From Streptomyces sp. NBC_00223 (GTDB taxonomy: Bacteria > Actinomycetota > Actinomycetes > Streptomycetales > Streptomycetaceae): a stretch of 64,000 nt of DNA. The DNA is taken from positions 1,364,001 to 1,428,000 of the forward strand of contig NZ_CP108109.1 in the NCBI RefSeq assembly GCF_036199905.1, read 5' to 3'. The notes beneath the pieces are model-generated. The model saw only the letters and a program-made list of their open reading frames with translations. It was not told the origin of the DNA and searched no databases. The position numbers and the translations under genes are program-made. Position 1 is the stretch's first letter. Every line of letters begins with the position of its first letter. Positions 1-6,835 of the stretch are shown here, one piece after another.

Positions 1-1
1 G

Positions 2-187
2 GCGAAGGCGTACGAGCCGCTGCCGCGCACGGCCCTCACCCCGCCCCCATACGCCTACGCCGACGACCAACTGGACGGCCGACAGGCGGTTCCGCACGGC
101 GGACGCCGTAAGTCCGTCCCGCTCAGGCCGGGTTCGCTCACGCCAGGCCGGCGAGACGGGCGAGCCGGCGGGCCTCGGTACGGGTGA
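2..187 (+). CDS. 3' end of an unidentified plus-strand gene (cut by window edge)
   Basis: An open frame enters from the left edge and ends at a TGA at 185-187. Its first half has GC-rich third positions and reads Ala-Lys-Ala-Tyr-Glu-Pro, then a Pro/Tyr-rich stretch, so it may be the tail of a real gene. It would overlap the converging 8-oxoguanine deaminase by 50 bp. No family is recognisable from about 60 residues. It could be chance, because GC-rich DNA leaves all frames open. Confidence 0.25.
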   Translation, partial: AKAYEPLPRTALTPPPYAYADDQLDGRQAVPHGGRRKSVPLRPGSLTPGRRDGRAGGPRYG

Positions 188-1547
188 GGCGGGCGACGGC
201 GTCCTCGTCGGCGCGGGTGAGACGGCCGTTCTCGACCACGGGGACGCCGTTGACCAGCGAGAGCGTCACGGGGGCCGGGGCGCCGAGCACGAGCGCGGCG
301 ACCGGGTCGGCGATGGACGCGTGCCCGAGGCCGTCGAGCTTCCACAGCACGAGGTCGGCGAGCTTGCCCGCCTCCAGGGAGCCGATCTCCGCGCCCCGGC
401 CCAGGACTTGGGCACCTCCGTAGGTGCCGAGGCGCAGGGCCTGACGGACGGTGAGCGCCTTCGCGCCACCGGAACCATCGGAACCCGCCGAACGCCCGCT
501 GCCCAGTCGGCTGATGAGCAGCGCGTTCCGCAACTCCGTGTGCAGCTCGCCCGATTCGTTGGACGCCGTGCCGTCCACCCCGAGCCCGACCGGCACCCCG
601 GCGGCCAGCAGGTCCGGCACCCGGGCGATCCCGGCGGCCAACCGGGCGTTGGAGGACGGGCAGTGCGCGACGCCCGTACCCGTACGGGCGAAGGCCGCGA
701 TGTCGGCGTCGCTCATGTGGACGCAGTGCGCCATCCACACGTCCTCGCCGAGCCACCCGGTGGACGCGAGGTAGTCCGTCGGCCCGGCCCCGAACCGCTC
801 GCGGCAGAACGCCTCCTCCTCCCGTGTCTCGCTGCCGTGCGTGTGCAGCCGTACGCCCTTGCGCCGGGCCAACAGCGCGGCCTCCCGCAGGAGTTCGGTG
901 GAGACTGAGAACGGTGAGCAGGGCGCGACGGCGATCCGCAGCATCGAGCCGAAGGAGGCGTCGTGGTACCGGTCGACGGCCGCCTCGGTCGCGGTCAGCG
1001 CGTCCTCGGTGCTCTCCACCGCGAAGTCGGGCGGCAGCCCGCCGTCGCTCTCGCCGAGGTCCATCGAGCCGCGCGCGGCGGTGAAGCGCACCCCGATCCC
1101 GGCGGCGGCCCGGATGCCCGCGCCGAGCAGGTCGCCCGCGCCGCGCGGGAAGACATAGTGGTGGTCCATCGCCGTGGTGACCCCGCCGCGGGCCATCATC
1201 GCCAGCGAGCCGGACGCGGCGGCGTACACCATCGGTTCGTCGATGCGCGCCCAGGTCGGGTACAGCTCGGTGAGCCAGTGGAAGAGGTCGCTGTCCTGGG
1301 CGAGGCCGCGGGTGAGCCACTGGTAGAAGTGGTGGTGGGTGTTGACCAGGCCCGGCGTGACGAGATGGCCGGTGCCATCGATCCGGCGGGTGACGCCTTC
1401 CAGCCCGGCGGGCGCGGGCCCGGCGCCGACCGCCTCGATGAGGTTGCCCGCGACGACGACATGCCCGTGGTCGTACTCGGTGCCGTGCGCGTCGACCGTG
1501 GCGACCGCGCAGTGCTCGATGACCTTGCGCGCGACCGGCTGTGTCAT
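138..1547 (-). CDS. 8-oxoguanine deaminase (amidohydrolase superfamily)
   Basis: A 469-residue cytosolic metal-dependent hydrolase that deaminates 8-oxoguanine (or related guanine derivatives) to urate, feeding the urate pathway encoded just upstream. The TIM-barrel metal motif GLVNTHHHFYQ lies near residue 67. Further ligand motifs are HTHGSE, MAHCVH and the late GVDGTASNES with its metal-binding Asp. It starts at ATG 1547, 12 bp after the urate oxidase stop, so it is the last gene of the purine operon. Guanine deaminase or atrazine-chlorohydrolase-like enzymes are relatives, but the urate context and overall sequence favour 8-oxoguanine deaminase. Confidence 0.88.
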   Translation of the reverse strand: MTQPVARKVIEHCAVATVDAHGTEYDHGHVVVAGNLIEAVGAGPAPAGLEGVTRRIDGTGHLVTPGLVNTHHHFYQWLTRGLAQDSDLFHWLTELYPTWARIDEPMVYAAASGSLAMMARGGVTTAMDHHYVFPRGAGDLLGAGIRAAAGIGVRFTAARGSMDLGESDGGLPPDFAVESTEDALTATEAAVDRYHDASFGSMLRIAVAPCSPFSVSTELLREAALLARRKGVRLHTHGSETREEEAFCRERFGAGPTDYLASTGWLGEDVWMAHCVHMSDADIAAFARTGTGVAHCPSSNARLAAGIARVPDLLAAGVPVGLGVDGTASNESGELHTELRNALLISRLGSGRSAGSDGSGGAKALTVRQALRLGTYGGAQVLGRGAEIGSLEAGKLADLVLWKLDGLGHASIADPVAALVLGAPAPVTLSLVNGVPVVENGRLTRADEDAVARLTRTEARRLARLAGLA

Positions 1548-1559
1548 GGGGTCGGCCTC

Positions 1560-2450
1560 TCAGTCGGTGACGGCGATGGCGGCCTCGGCGCCGTCGCGCA
1601 GCACCGTGCCCTCGATCAGTCCGTACGGGCGGTCGGCGGCGAGATAGACCTCGTTGTCGTTGGTGAGGCCGAAGGGCGTCAAGTCCACCAGGAAATGGTG
1701 CTTGTTGGGCAGCGACAGCCGGATCTCCTCCACCCCGGGCACCCATTCGACGACCCGCGCGCCCATCGCGTAGAGCGTCTGCTGCAACGACCGCGAGTAC
1801 GTGTCCGCGAACGCCGTGAGCAGATGTCCGCGCACCTGCCCGTAGGCCGCCTCCCAGTCCGGTGCGCTCGCCCCGCCGAACCGCCAGCGCGCGGTGACCT
1901 CGGTGGCCAGGACGCGGTCGCCGGTCTCCTGGAGGGTGGTGTACGGGTCCCGGTCGAAGCCGCGGAACTCCGAGTCGGTGGAGTTGAGCACGACCAGGTC
2001 CTTGAGCCCGGATATCACCCGCGGCCGCCCGCCGTCGTAGGTGACCTCGGCGGTACGGGTCTCGCGGCCGCCGCGCACGAAGGAGTGGCCGCCCGTGCCG
2101 TCGCTCGCGCCGGTGTCCCGGTCGCCGATCCGGTCCCAGGCGTACTCCTCGATCCGGACCCGCGCCCGGTGGACGGCCGGGCGGCTGTCGACGAAGTGCC
2201 GGGCCAGCAGGGTGCCGAACTCCTCGGCGGACTCGATGCCGTGGGTCCGCGCGAAGGCGTAGACGGTGTTCTTGACGGTGTCGGTCGGCAGGACACGGGT
2301 GTTGGAACCGGACAGGTGGACCTCGTCCATGTCGCCGGACAGCGCGACCGAGACGTTCAGATCCCTGAGTCGGTGGACGGCGCCCTCGCGCACGACCCGC
2401 ACGACGCGGGTCTCCGCCTTGCCGTACTGGTTCTGGCCGAGCCGGGGCAT
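1560..2450 (-). CDS. pucL: Factor-independent urate hydroxylase (uricase)
   Basis: A 296-residue cofactor-free uricase that oxidises urate to 5-hydroxyisourate, the substrate of the next enzyme (uraH). The tandem T-fold pattern is visible. The N-terminal half carries LPTDTVKNTVYAFA and the C-terminal half LPNKHHFLVDLTPFGL followed by NDNEVYLAADRPYG, both conserved uricase blocks. Length matches stand-alone uricases; unlike Bacillus PucL there is no fused OHCU decarboxylase, which is a separate gene here. It starts at ATG 2450, five bases after the uraH stop. Confidence 0.94.
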   Translation of the reverse strand: MPRLGQNQYGKAETRVVRVVREGAVHRLRDLNVSVALSGDMDEVHLSGSNTRVLPTDTVKNTVYAFARTHGIESAEEFGTLLARHFVDSRPAVHRARVRIEEYAWDRIGDRDTGASDGTGGHSFVRGGRETRTAEVTYDGGRPRVISGLKDLVVLNSTDSEFRGFDRDPYTTLQETGDRVLATEVTARWRFGGASAPDWEAAYGQVRGHLLTAFADTYSRSLQQTLYAMGARVVEWVPGVEEIRLSLPNKHHFLVDLTPFGLTNDNEVYLAADRPYGLIEGTVLRDGAEAAIAVTD

Positions 2451-2455
2451 ACGGG

Positions 2456-2791
2456 TCAGCTCCCTCGGTAGACGGAGTAGCCGAACGCGCTGAGCAGCAG
2501 CGGGACATGGAGGTGCCCGCCCGACACGACGGCGAAGACGACGGCCACTTCGGGGAAGAAGGCCCCCGACTCCCGCCCGAGGTAAGGCTCGACGTCGAAG
2601 AGCAGCCGCGCGTGGGTGGCGTCCGGCGGCAGCGCGGGCAGGTCGGCGCAGCGGCCGTCGGCGTCGGTGGTGGACGTGCCGTGGCCGGTCCAGGGGCTGT
2701 CCGCGCCCGCGCGGACGGCGAGCGTCACGGGCACCCCGGCGGCGGGGCGGCCGGCGCCGGTGTCGAGGACATGCGTGGACACGGTGGTCAT
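2456..2791 (-). CDS. uraH: 5-hydroxyisourate hydrolase (transthyretin-like)
   Basis: A 111-residue transthyretin-fold hydrolase acting on 5-hydroxyisourate, the product of the adjacent uricase, to give OHCU. It shows the N-terminal STHVLDTGAGRPA block, the central FDVEPYL region, and the C-terminal YRGS signature that separates the hydrolases from transthyretin. The start at ATG 2791 overlaps the uraD stop as ATGA, implying translational coupling. The order uraD-uraH-uricase puts the three consecutive steps in one transcript. Confidence 0.94.
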   Translation of the reverse strand: MTTVSTHVLDTGAGRPAAGVPVTLAVRAGADSPWTGHGTSTTDADGRCADLPALPPDATHARLLFDVEPYLGRESGAFFPEVAVVFAVVSGGHLHVPLLLSAFGYSVYRGS

Positions 2792-3294
2792 CCGGGGTCC
2801 TCCTCCTCGGCCAGCCGGGTGAGCCGCAGGCGGTTGATCCCGGCCAACTCGGCGCGGACGAGCGCGCGTTCGGTGTCCGCGTCGTTGCCGGCGCGCTCCT
2901 TGAGGGCGGCCAGCATCTCGGCCCCCGTACGGCCCGTGGCGCGGATCAGGAAGACCTGGCCGTGGGCGGCCTCGTACGCGCGGTTGAGGCGCAGCAACTC
3001 CGCGCGGGCGGACGCCTCGACGCCGGCCTGTTCGCGTGCCGACGCCGGGTCGCCGGGGGTCGGGCGGCCGATCGGGGGGTGGCCCGCCAGTGCTTCGCGG
3101 AGGTCGGCGGGGGTCAGTGCGGCGGTGGCAGTGTCGCTCGCCGCGAGCAGGTCTCCGAGCCGGGCGTACGGGCGGCCGGCGGCCACTGCGGCGCTCCACG
3201 TCCGGCTGCCGCACACCGCGTGCAGCGTGGCGGCCGCGGCGGGGGCCGGGGCCGCGTTGAGCCGGGCCAGACCCGGCGGGACGCGGGGAGTCAC
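2788..3294 (-). CDS. uraD: OHCU decarboxylase
   Basis: A 168-residue enzyme converting OHCU to S-allantoin, the last urate step. The central GHPPIG corresponds to the family HPRIG block with the catalytic His (one Arg is Pro here), and the late block QVFLIRATGRTGAEMLAAL is strongly conserved. It is the first gene of the operon. The GTG start at 3294 lies only six bases downstream of a good -10 hexamer, so the mRNA is probably leaderless and no Shine-Dalgarno is expected. The HPRIG deviation deserves an alignment, but context makes the assignment firm. Confidence 0.9.
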   Translation of the reverse strand: MTPRVPPGLARLNAAPAPAAAATLHAVCGSRTWSAAVAAGRPYARLGDLLAASDTATAALTPADLREALAGHPPIGRPTPGDPASAREQAGVEASARAELLRLNRAYEAAHGQVFLIRATGRTGAEMLAALKERAGNDADTERALVRAELAGINRLRLTRLAEEEDPG

Positions 3295-3300
3295 ACTCGC

Positions 3301-3340
3301 ACGCTAGGAGCCGTCGAAGGGGACGTCAACAGTTTGTTGA
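3301..3340 (-). promoter_or_regulatory. Leaderless promoter of the urate operon with palindromic operator
   Basis: On the minus strand, TTGACG (3329-3324) and TAGCGT (3306-3301) are separated by exactly 17 bp, a near-consensus housekeeping promoter. Transcription about seven bases on would begin at the uraD GTG. A perfect 15-bp inverted repeat, TCAACAGTTTGTTGA (3326-3340), overlaps the -35 box, as expected for a repressor site. The repressor is not identifiable; candidates are the HTH gene next door or a purine-responsive regulator elsewhere. Confidence 0.6.
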
Positions 3341-3393
3341 AGGTTCGCCCGGGTGGGCGAGTGGGCCCGCGGCCCCGGGCGTACGGGTGGGGG

Positions 3394-4005
3394 TCAGCCG
3401 GTTCCTTCGGGCGCGCGGGAGGCGTTCTCCCTGTTCAGGTAGTTGTAAACGGTGAAGCGGCTGACGCCGAGCGCCGCGGCGACGGTCTCCACGCCGTGCC
3501 GGACCTCGAACGCGCCGCGTTCCTCCAGGACGCGGACGACGGTCTGCTTCTCCTTGCGGCTCAGCTCCGCCAGGGGGCCGTGGCGGCGGCGCAGGTCGGC
3601 GAGGAGGTGATCGAGGGAGTCCGCGAGCCGCGGCAGCCGGACGGCGAGCACGGGCGCGCCCTCCCAGCTGAGCACGATGTCGTCCGCGCGCGCCTCGCCG
3701 GGCGCGACGACCCGCGCCCCGATCGCCTCGACCAGCGGCCCCACAGCGCCGACCAACGCATGCTCGCCTGCCCCGGATCCCGGGCGGGCGAGGCGCGCGG
3801 ACCGGCCTGCCCCCGGGGCCGGTCCCTCGGGCGCACCCGGCGCGGGACCGGGCAGCGCGGTTTCGCCGGCCGCCGGGCCGGGTCGGGAGACCCCCTCGGG
3901 CTCACTCGTCCCGGAGACGGGCCCCGCAGGCTCGCCGGTCCCCGAAGCGGGACCCGCCGATGGGCCCGGTGCCGGAGGCGGGAGCCGGGGGTCAGGGGCC
4001 GTCAT
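3394..4005 (-). CDS. HTH transcriptional regulator with DauR/YheO-type C-terminal domain
   Basis: A 203-residue DNA-binding protein. The first 75 residues are a Pro/Ala/Gly-rich low-complexity tail, followed by a region around residues 80-140 that may be a remnant sensor fold. The C-terminal 50 residues (ELSRKEKQTVVRVLEERGAF, then AALGVSRFTVYNYLNREN) match the HTH_22 domain of DauR/YheO regulators. It overlaps the upstream small gene by ATGA and sits 99 bp upstream of the urate operon on the same strand, so it may control that operon. Family members usually carry an N-terminal PAS-like domain, which looks degenerate here. Confidence 0.75.
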   Translation of the reverse strand: MTAPDPRLPPPAPGPSAGPASGTGEPAGPVSGTSEPEGVSRPGPAAGETALPGPAPGAPEGPAPGAGRSARLARPGSGAGEHALVGAVGPLVEAIGARVVAPGEARADDIVLSWEGAPVLAVRLPRLADSLDHLLADLRRRHGPLAELSRKEKQTVVRVLEERGAFEVRHGVETVAAALGVSRFTVYNYLNRENASRAPEGTG

Positions 4006-4253
4006 CGGGGGCGCTCCGGGAGGACGTTGACCTGGAGGGAGACCCGCGTGGCCCCGGCGGCGAGCGTCTCGCGGAGAAGCGTGCCCACCGCCTCCACCAC
4101 CGCGTCCGCCGACCCCTCCGCCGTGTTGCCGAAGGGCCCGACGTCCACCGCCTCCAGCGCTCCGCGCTCCACCACCTCGCGGGCCACCACCGCGTGCGCG
4201 GGCGGCTCGTCCAGGTCGAACGGCTCGGTCGTGAACTCCAGCCTCAGTCTCAC
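4002..4253 (-). CDS. Small conserved protein of unknown function
   Basis: An 83-residue soluble protein beginning MRLRLEFTTEPFDLDEPPAH. The middle GALEAVDVGPFGNTAEG and end AGATRVSLQVNVL suggest an alpha/beta fold. GTG at 4253 is preferred because a G-run lies at Shine-Dalgarno distance and the protein proper begins here; GTG 4265 is the alternative. It is translationally coupled (ATGA) to the HTH regulator, so the two probably act together. I do not recognise a biochemical function. Confidence 0.55.
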   Translation of the reverse strand: MRLRLEFTTEPFDLDEPPAHAVVAREVVERGALEAVDVGPFGNTAEGSADAVVEAVGTLLRETLAAGATRVSLQVNVLPERPR

Positions 4254-4265
4254 CAGGGCCCCCAC

Positions 4266-4502
4266 GGCGGCAAGCGGCGGTAACCGTCAGCCCTCCCCCG
4301 CGGAGGGCGGCTCCGACGACGCGACCCTAGCGCGGCACCTCTCCTCCTGCCTTCGGCGGGAGGCGCCCCCGGCGTTGTCGAAGTCGCCCGAGTACGCCCG
4401 GCACGAGGGCTCCACCAGCCTGGGGGCCGGGAGGCGCCCCCACCGCCTTGCGATGCACCGCACCGGACGCCGCGAACCAGGCACACCTTTCCGGCCACGG
4501 CA
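4266..4502. other. Gene-free stretch with a UUCG-type hairpin
   Basis: No convincing gene. An inverted repeat at 4344-4362 (CTCCTGCCTTCGGCGGGAG) folds into an eight-pair stem around a TTC(G) loop, followed by G/C-rich dyads. It lies downstream of the M20 gene and upstream of the small gene, so it could be a terminator or a processed leader. Minus-strand frames across it lack a good start. Confidence 0.35.
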
Positions 4503-5801
4503 CTAGCCGACCCCGGCCGGCCCCGGCGCGGGCGCGAGATGCGCGCGGGCCGCCGCCGTCAGCGCCGTCACCCCGGTCTCCAGGGTCAGCCGCACATGCG
4601 GCCGGAAGCGGGGCGAGTGGTTGCCCGGGAGCGCGGCGAGCCGTTCCGCCGTGTTCTTCCCGGCCGCCGCCCACTCCTCCGGGCCGACCATGCCGAGCAT
4701 CCAGTACCCCGTCCTGATCCCGGTGACCCCGTGCAGACCGACACCCGCCTCCCCGAACAGCGGGAAGTCCTCCGTGGCCGTCGACGGCTGCCAGCGGGCC
4801 ACCCGGTGCGGCCCGAACTCCCCCTCGTGCGCCCGCCGTACGGCCTCCGTGACCCCGGGGTCGTTCACGGTGACCCCGGACCTGCGCAGCACGCGGATCT
4901 CCGGCTCGCGGTCCCCGCCGGACGCGGCCGACTCGGCCCGTACGATCCGCCGTACGGCCGTCAGGGCGCGCTCCAGCGTGGTCTCCGAGAAGGCCCGTAC
5001 GGTCACCTCCAGGGTCGCCCGGTCCGCGATGACATTGCCGGTGGCGCCGGCCCGCAGCGCGCCGACCGTGACCACGAGCGGTTCGCCGGGGACGGTCTCG
5101 CGGGACACGATCGTCTGGAGCCGCAGAACGGTGGCGGCGGCCGTGACCACGGGGTCGACGGCGAGCTGCGGGGAGGAGGCGTGCCCGCCGCGGCCGTGCA
5201 GCACCACCTCCACGAGGGCACTGCACGCCAGCAGCGGCCCCTCGGTGTGCGCGACCATGCCCGCGGGCAGCGGTACGGCGTGCTGCGCGAGCACGACCTC
5301 GGGGGCCGGGAAGCGCCGGTAGAGCCCGTCGGCGAGCATCGCCTCGGCACCGCTGAGGGTCTCCTCGGCGGGCTGTCCGACCACCAGCACGGTGCCGCGC
5401 CACCGTTCGGCCGTCCGGGCGAGCAGGGTCGCGGCGCCCGCCGCGCACGCCAGGTGCGCGTCGTGGCCGCAGGCGTGCATGACGGGGACGGGCGAGCCGT
5501 CGGGCCCGGGCGCGGTGACCGTGCTCGCGTACGGGACGCCCGTCCGCTCGCGGACCGGCAGCGCGTCGAGTTCGGCGCGGAGCAGGACGACGGGGCCGGG
5601 GCCGTTGCGCAGTTCGCCGACGACACCGTGGCCGCCGACACCGCGCTCGACGCGGTAGCCGTCGGCGGCCAGCCGGTCGGCCAGCCGCCCGGCGGTGCGC
5701 TCCTCGGCGCCGGACAGCTCCGGGTGCTGGTGCAGATCGAGATAGAACTCGGCGACGGGGCCGAGCACATCGGCGGCGGTCGGGGCCGGCTGGGCGGTCA
5801 A
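4503..5801 (-). CDS. M20 family amidohydrolase (hippurate/N-acyl amino acid hydrolase type)
   Basis: A 432-residue di-metal amidohydrolase that removes acyl groups from N-acyl amino acids or similar amides in the cytosol. The metal-binding block HACGHDAHL is near residue 110, PAEET with the catalytic Glu near 145, and the dimerisation-domain motif GRGGHASSPQ near 205. Length and order match the M20D subfamily. It starts at ATG 5801, divergent from the peptide precursor gene. It could be unrelated housekeeping or serve purine/amide salvage; there is no direct evidence that it belongs to the RiPP cluster. Confidence 0.87.
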   Translation of the reverse strand: MTAQPAPTAADVLGPVAEFYLDLHQHPELSGAEERTAGRLADRLAADGYRVERGVGGHGVVGELRNGPGPVVLLRAELDALPVRERTGVPYASTVTAPGPDGSPVPVMHACGHDAHLACAAGAATLLARTAERWRGTVLVVGQPAEETLSGAEAMLADGLYRRFPAPEVVLAQHAVPLPAGMVAHTEGPLLACSALVEVVLHGRGGHASSPQLAVDPVVTAAATVLRLQTIVSRETVPGEPLVVTVGALRAGATGNVIADRATLEVTVRAFSETTLERALTAVRRIVRAESAASGGDREPEIRVLRRSGVTVNDPGVTEAVRRAHEGEFGPHRVARWQPSTATEDFPLFGEAGVGLHGVTGIRTGYWMLGMVGPEEWAAAGKNTAERLAALPGNHSPRFRPHVRLTLETGVTALTAAARAHLAPAPGPAGVG

Positions 5802-5895
5802 CGGCTTCTCCGTTCACGGGAGTTCTGGACGTTCAGGTAAGTGGGCCGGGGAGTTCGGGGAGTTCAGTGGCGTGCGCGACAGACGGCGGGCCGGC

Positions 5896-5928
5896 GTGAC
5901 AGCGGGGTGACAGCGGTCGGGCAGCGGA
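5896..5928 (+). promoter_or_regulatory. Three tandem 11-bp direct repeats: candidate SARP binding site
   Basis: GTGACAGCGGG, GTGACAGCGGT and CGGGCAGCGGA follow one another without gap, giving heptamers (TGACAGC-like) at an 11-bp period. That is the geometry known for SARP activators. The array lies about 90 bp upstream of the precursor start and ahead of a weak -10-like TAGAAA (5947-5952). The cluster encodes its own SARP, so this is the best candidate target. Confidence 0.55.
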
Positions 5929-6020
5929 TTCGCCAGTGGACGCGCGTAGAAAGGATGACGCGGCCCCGAGCGGGCCGTGCCCGCGAAGCCCGTTCCCGAC
6001 CATGCCGAGAAGGAGTCACC

Positions 6021-6209
6021 GTGGCTGACATCTCCAAGCTGGACACGCCGCTCGCCTCCCTGGCCCAGGAAATCCTGGAGCTGGAGTCCGAGACGTTCGA
6101 GATCACCGACTACTCCGACGCGAGCGAGGTCATGCTCGGCTCGTCGACCAGCTGCTCCAGCACCAGCACGTGTTCAAGCACCACCAGCACCACCAGCTGC
6201 ACCGCCTGA
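6021..6209 (+). CDS. Thiazolyl-peptide/azole-type RiPP precursor peptide
   Basis: A 62-residue precursor starting at GTG 6021 behind AAGGAG six to eleven bases upstream. The leader, residues 1-40, is acidic and helical with the LESETFEITDYSDASEVMLG block, resembling thiopeptide-type leaders. If cleavage follows that Gly, the core is 22 residues: ten Ser, eight Thr, three Cys (core positions 5, 11 and 20) and a final Ala. Cys and some Ser/Thr can become azoles through the YcaO/SagB pair, and other Ser/Thr dehydro residues through the split LanB. The gene stands alone on the plus strand, facing the biosynthetic operon. The cleavage site and the known family member it matches are not certain. 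Confidence 0.85.
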   Translation: MADISKLDTPLASLAQEILELESETFEITDYSDASEVMLGSSTSCSSTSTCSSTTSTTSCTA

Positions 6210-6444
6210 CCTCCCCGGTCGGGGCCCGCGCGGCCGGTCCTTCCCGTCCGCGCGGGCCTTTCGCATGGACCCACGCCCGCCGGAAGCTCCGCCGGGCGCA
6301 CCGGCCGGCGGCCCGTACCCCGCGTCCTCGTGTGCCCACGCCCGCCGGAAGCCCGGGCAACGGACCCGCGCCCAGCGGAAGCACCGGCCGGTGACCACTC
6401 CCCCCGCCCGCACGGGCCGCCGCGTGCCGCGCGGCCGGTTCCCC

Positions 6445-6461
6445 GGCCCGCACGGGCCTTT
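6445..6461 (+). terminator. Hairpin plus short T-run downstream of the precursor (repeat copy)
   Basis: GGCCCGCACGGGCC followed by TTT forms a five- to six-pair stem, an abbreviated intrinsic terminator carried inside the tandem repeat. The T-run is short, so efficiency is uncertain. Confidence 0.4.
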
Positions 6462-6615
6462 CGCACGGCCCCACACCCGCCGACCTGTAAGGCCAGCCCC
6501 GCGCGCCCCCGCCCGCCGGAACCCCGGGCAACGGCCCCGCGCCCAGCGGAAGCACCGGCCGGTGACCACTCCCCCCGCCCGCACGGGCCGCCGCGTGCCG
6601 CGCGGCCGGTTCCCC

Positions 6616-6632
6616 GGCCCGCACGGGCCTTT
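6616..6632 (+). terminator. Second repeat copy of the hairpin
   Basis: Same GGCCCGCACGGGCC stem with TTT, 171 bp after the previous copy. The symmetric stem could also act on transcripts coming from the opposite strand. Confidence 0.4.
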
Positions 6633-6787
6633 CGCACGGCCCCACACCCGCCGACCTGTAAGGCCAGCCCCGCGCGCCCCCGCCCGCCGGAACCCCGGGC
6701 AACGGCCCCCGCCCGGCAGGAGCACCGGCCGGTGACCACTCCCCCGACCCGCACTGGCCGCCGCGTGCCGCGCGGCCGGTTCACCCT

Positions 6788-6804
6788 GGCCCGCACGGGC
6801 CTTT
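6788..6804 (+). terminator. Third repeat copy of the hairpin, beside the YcaO 1 stop
   Basis: Same stem and TTT in the last, partly diverged repeat unit, about 30 bp beyond the 3' end of the minus-strand operon. A weaker related dyad occurs at about 6243-6256 directly after the precursor gene. Confidence 0.4.
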
Positions 6805-6835
6805 CGTGTGTCCGCCCCGGAGGGGCTTCGCGCGC

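Larger units (their letters stand above)
6235..6805. repeat. About 171-bp tandem repeats between precursor and YcaO 1 genes
   Basis: Three to four copies of a GC-rich unit fill the convergent intergenic region. The block GCGGCCGGTTCCCCGGCCCG occurs at 6431 and 6602, 171 bp apart, and flanking sequence is nearly identical over the whole unit. The outer copies are more divergent. Each unit contains the hairpin listed separately. No gene is supported here; short open frames simply reflect GC bias. Confidence 0.88.

Noticed and set aside
55..2508. 817-codon frame across the urate genes
   Set aside because: Arg-rich shadow translation opposite or out of frame with uricase and the deaminase.
6235..6805. 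CRISPR array
   Set aside because: Units are 171 bp and repeated in full, with no short repeat/unique spacer alternation and no cas genes.
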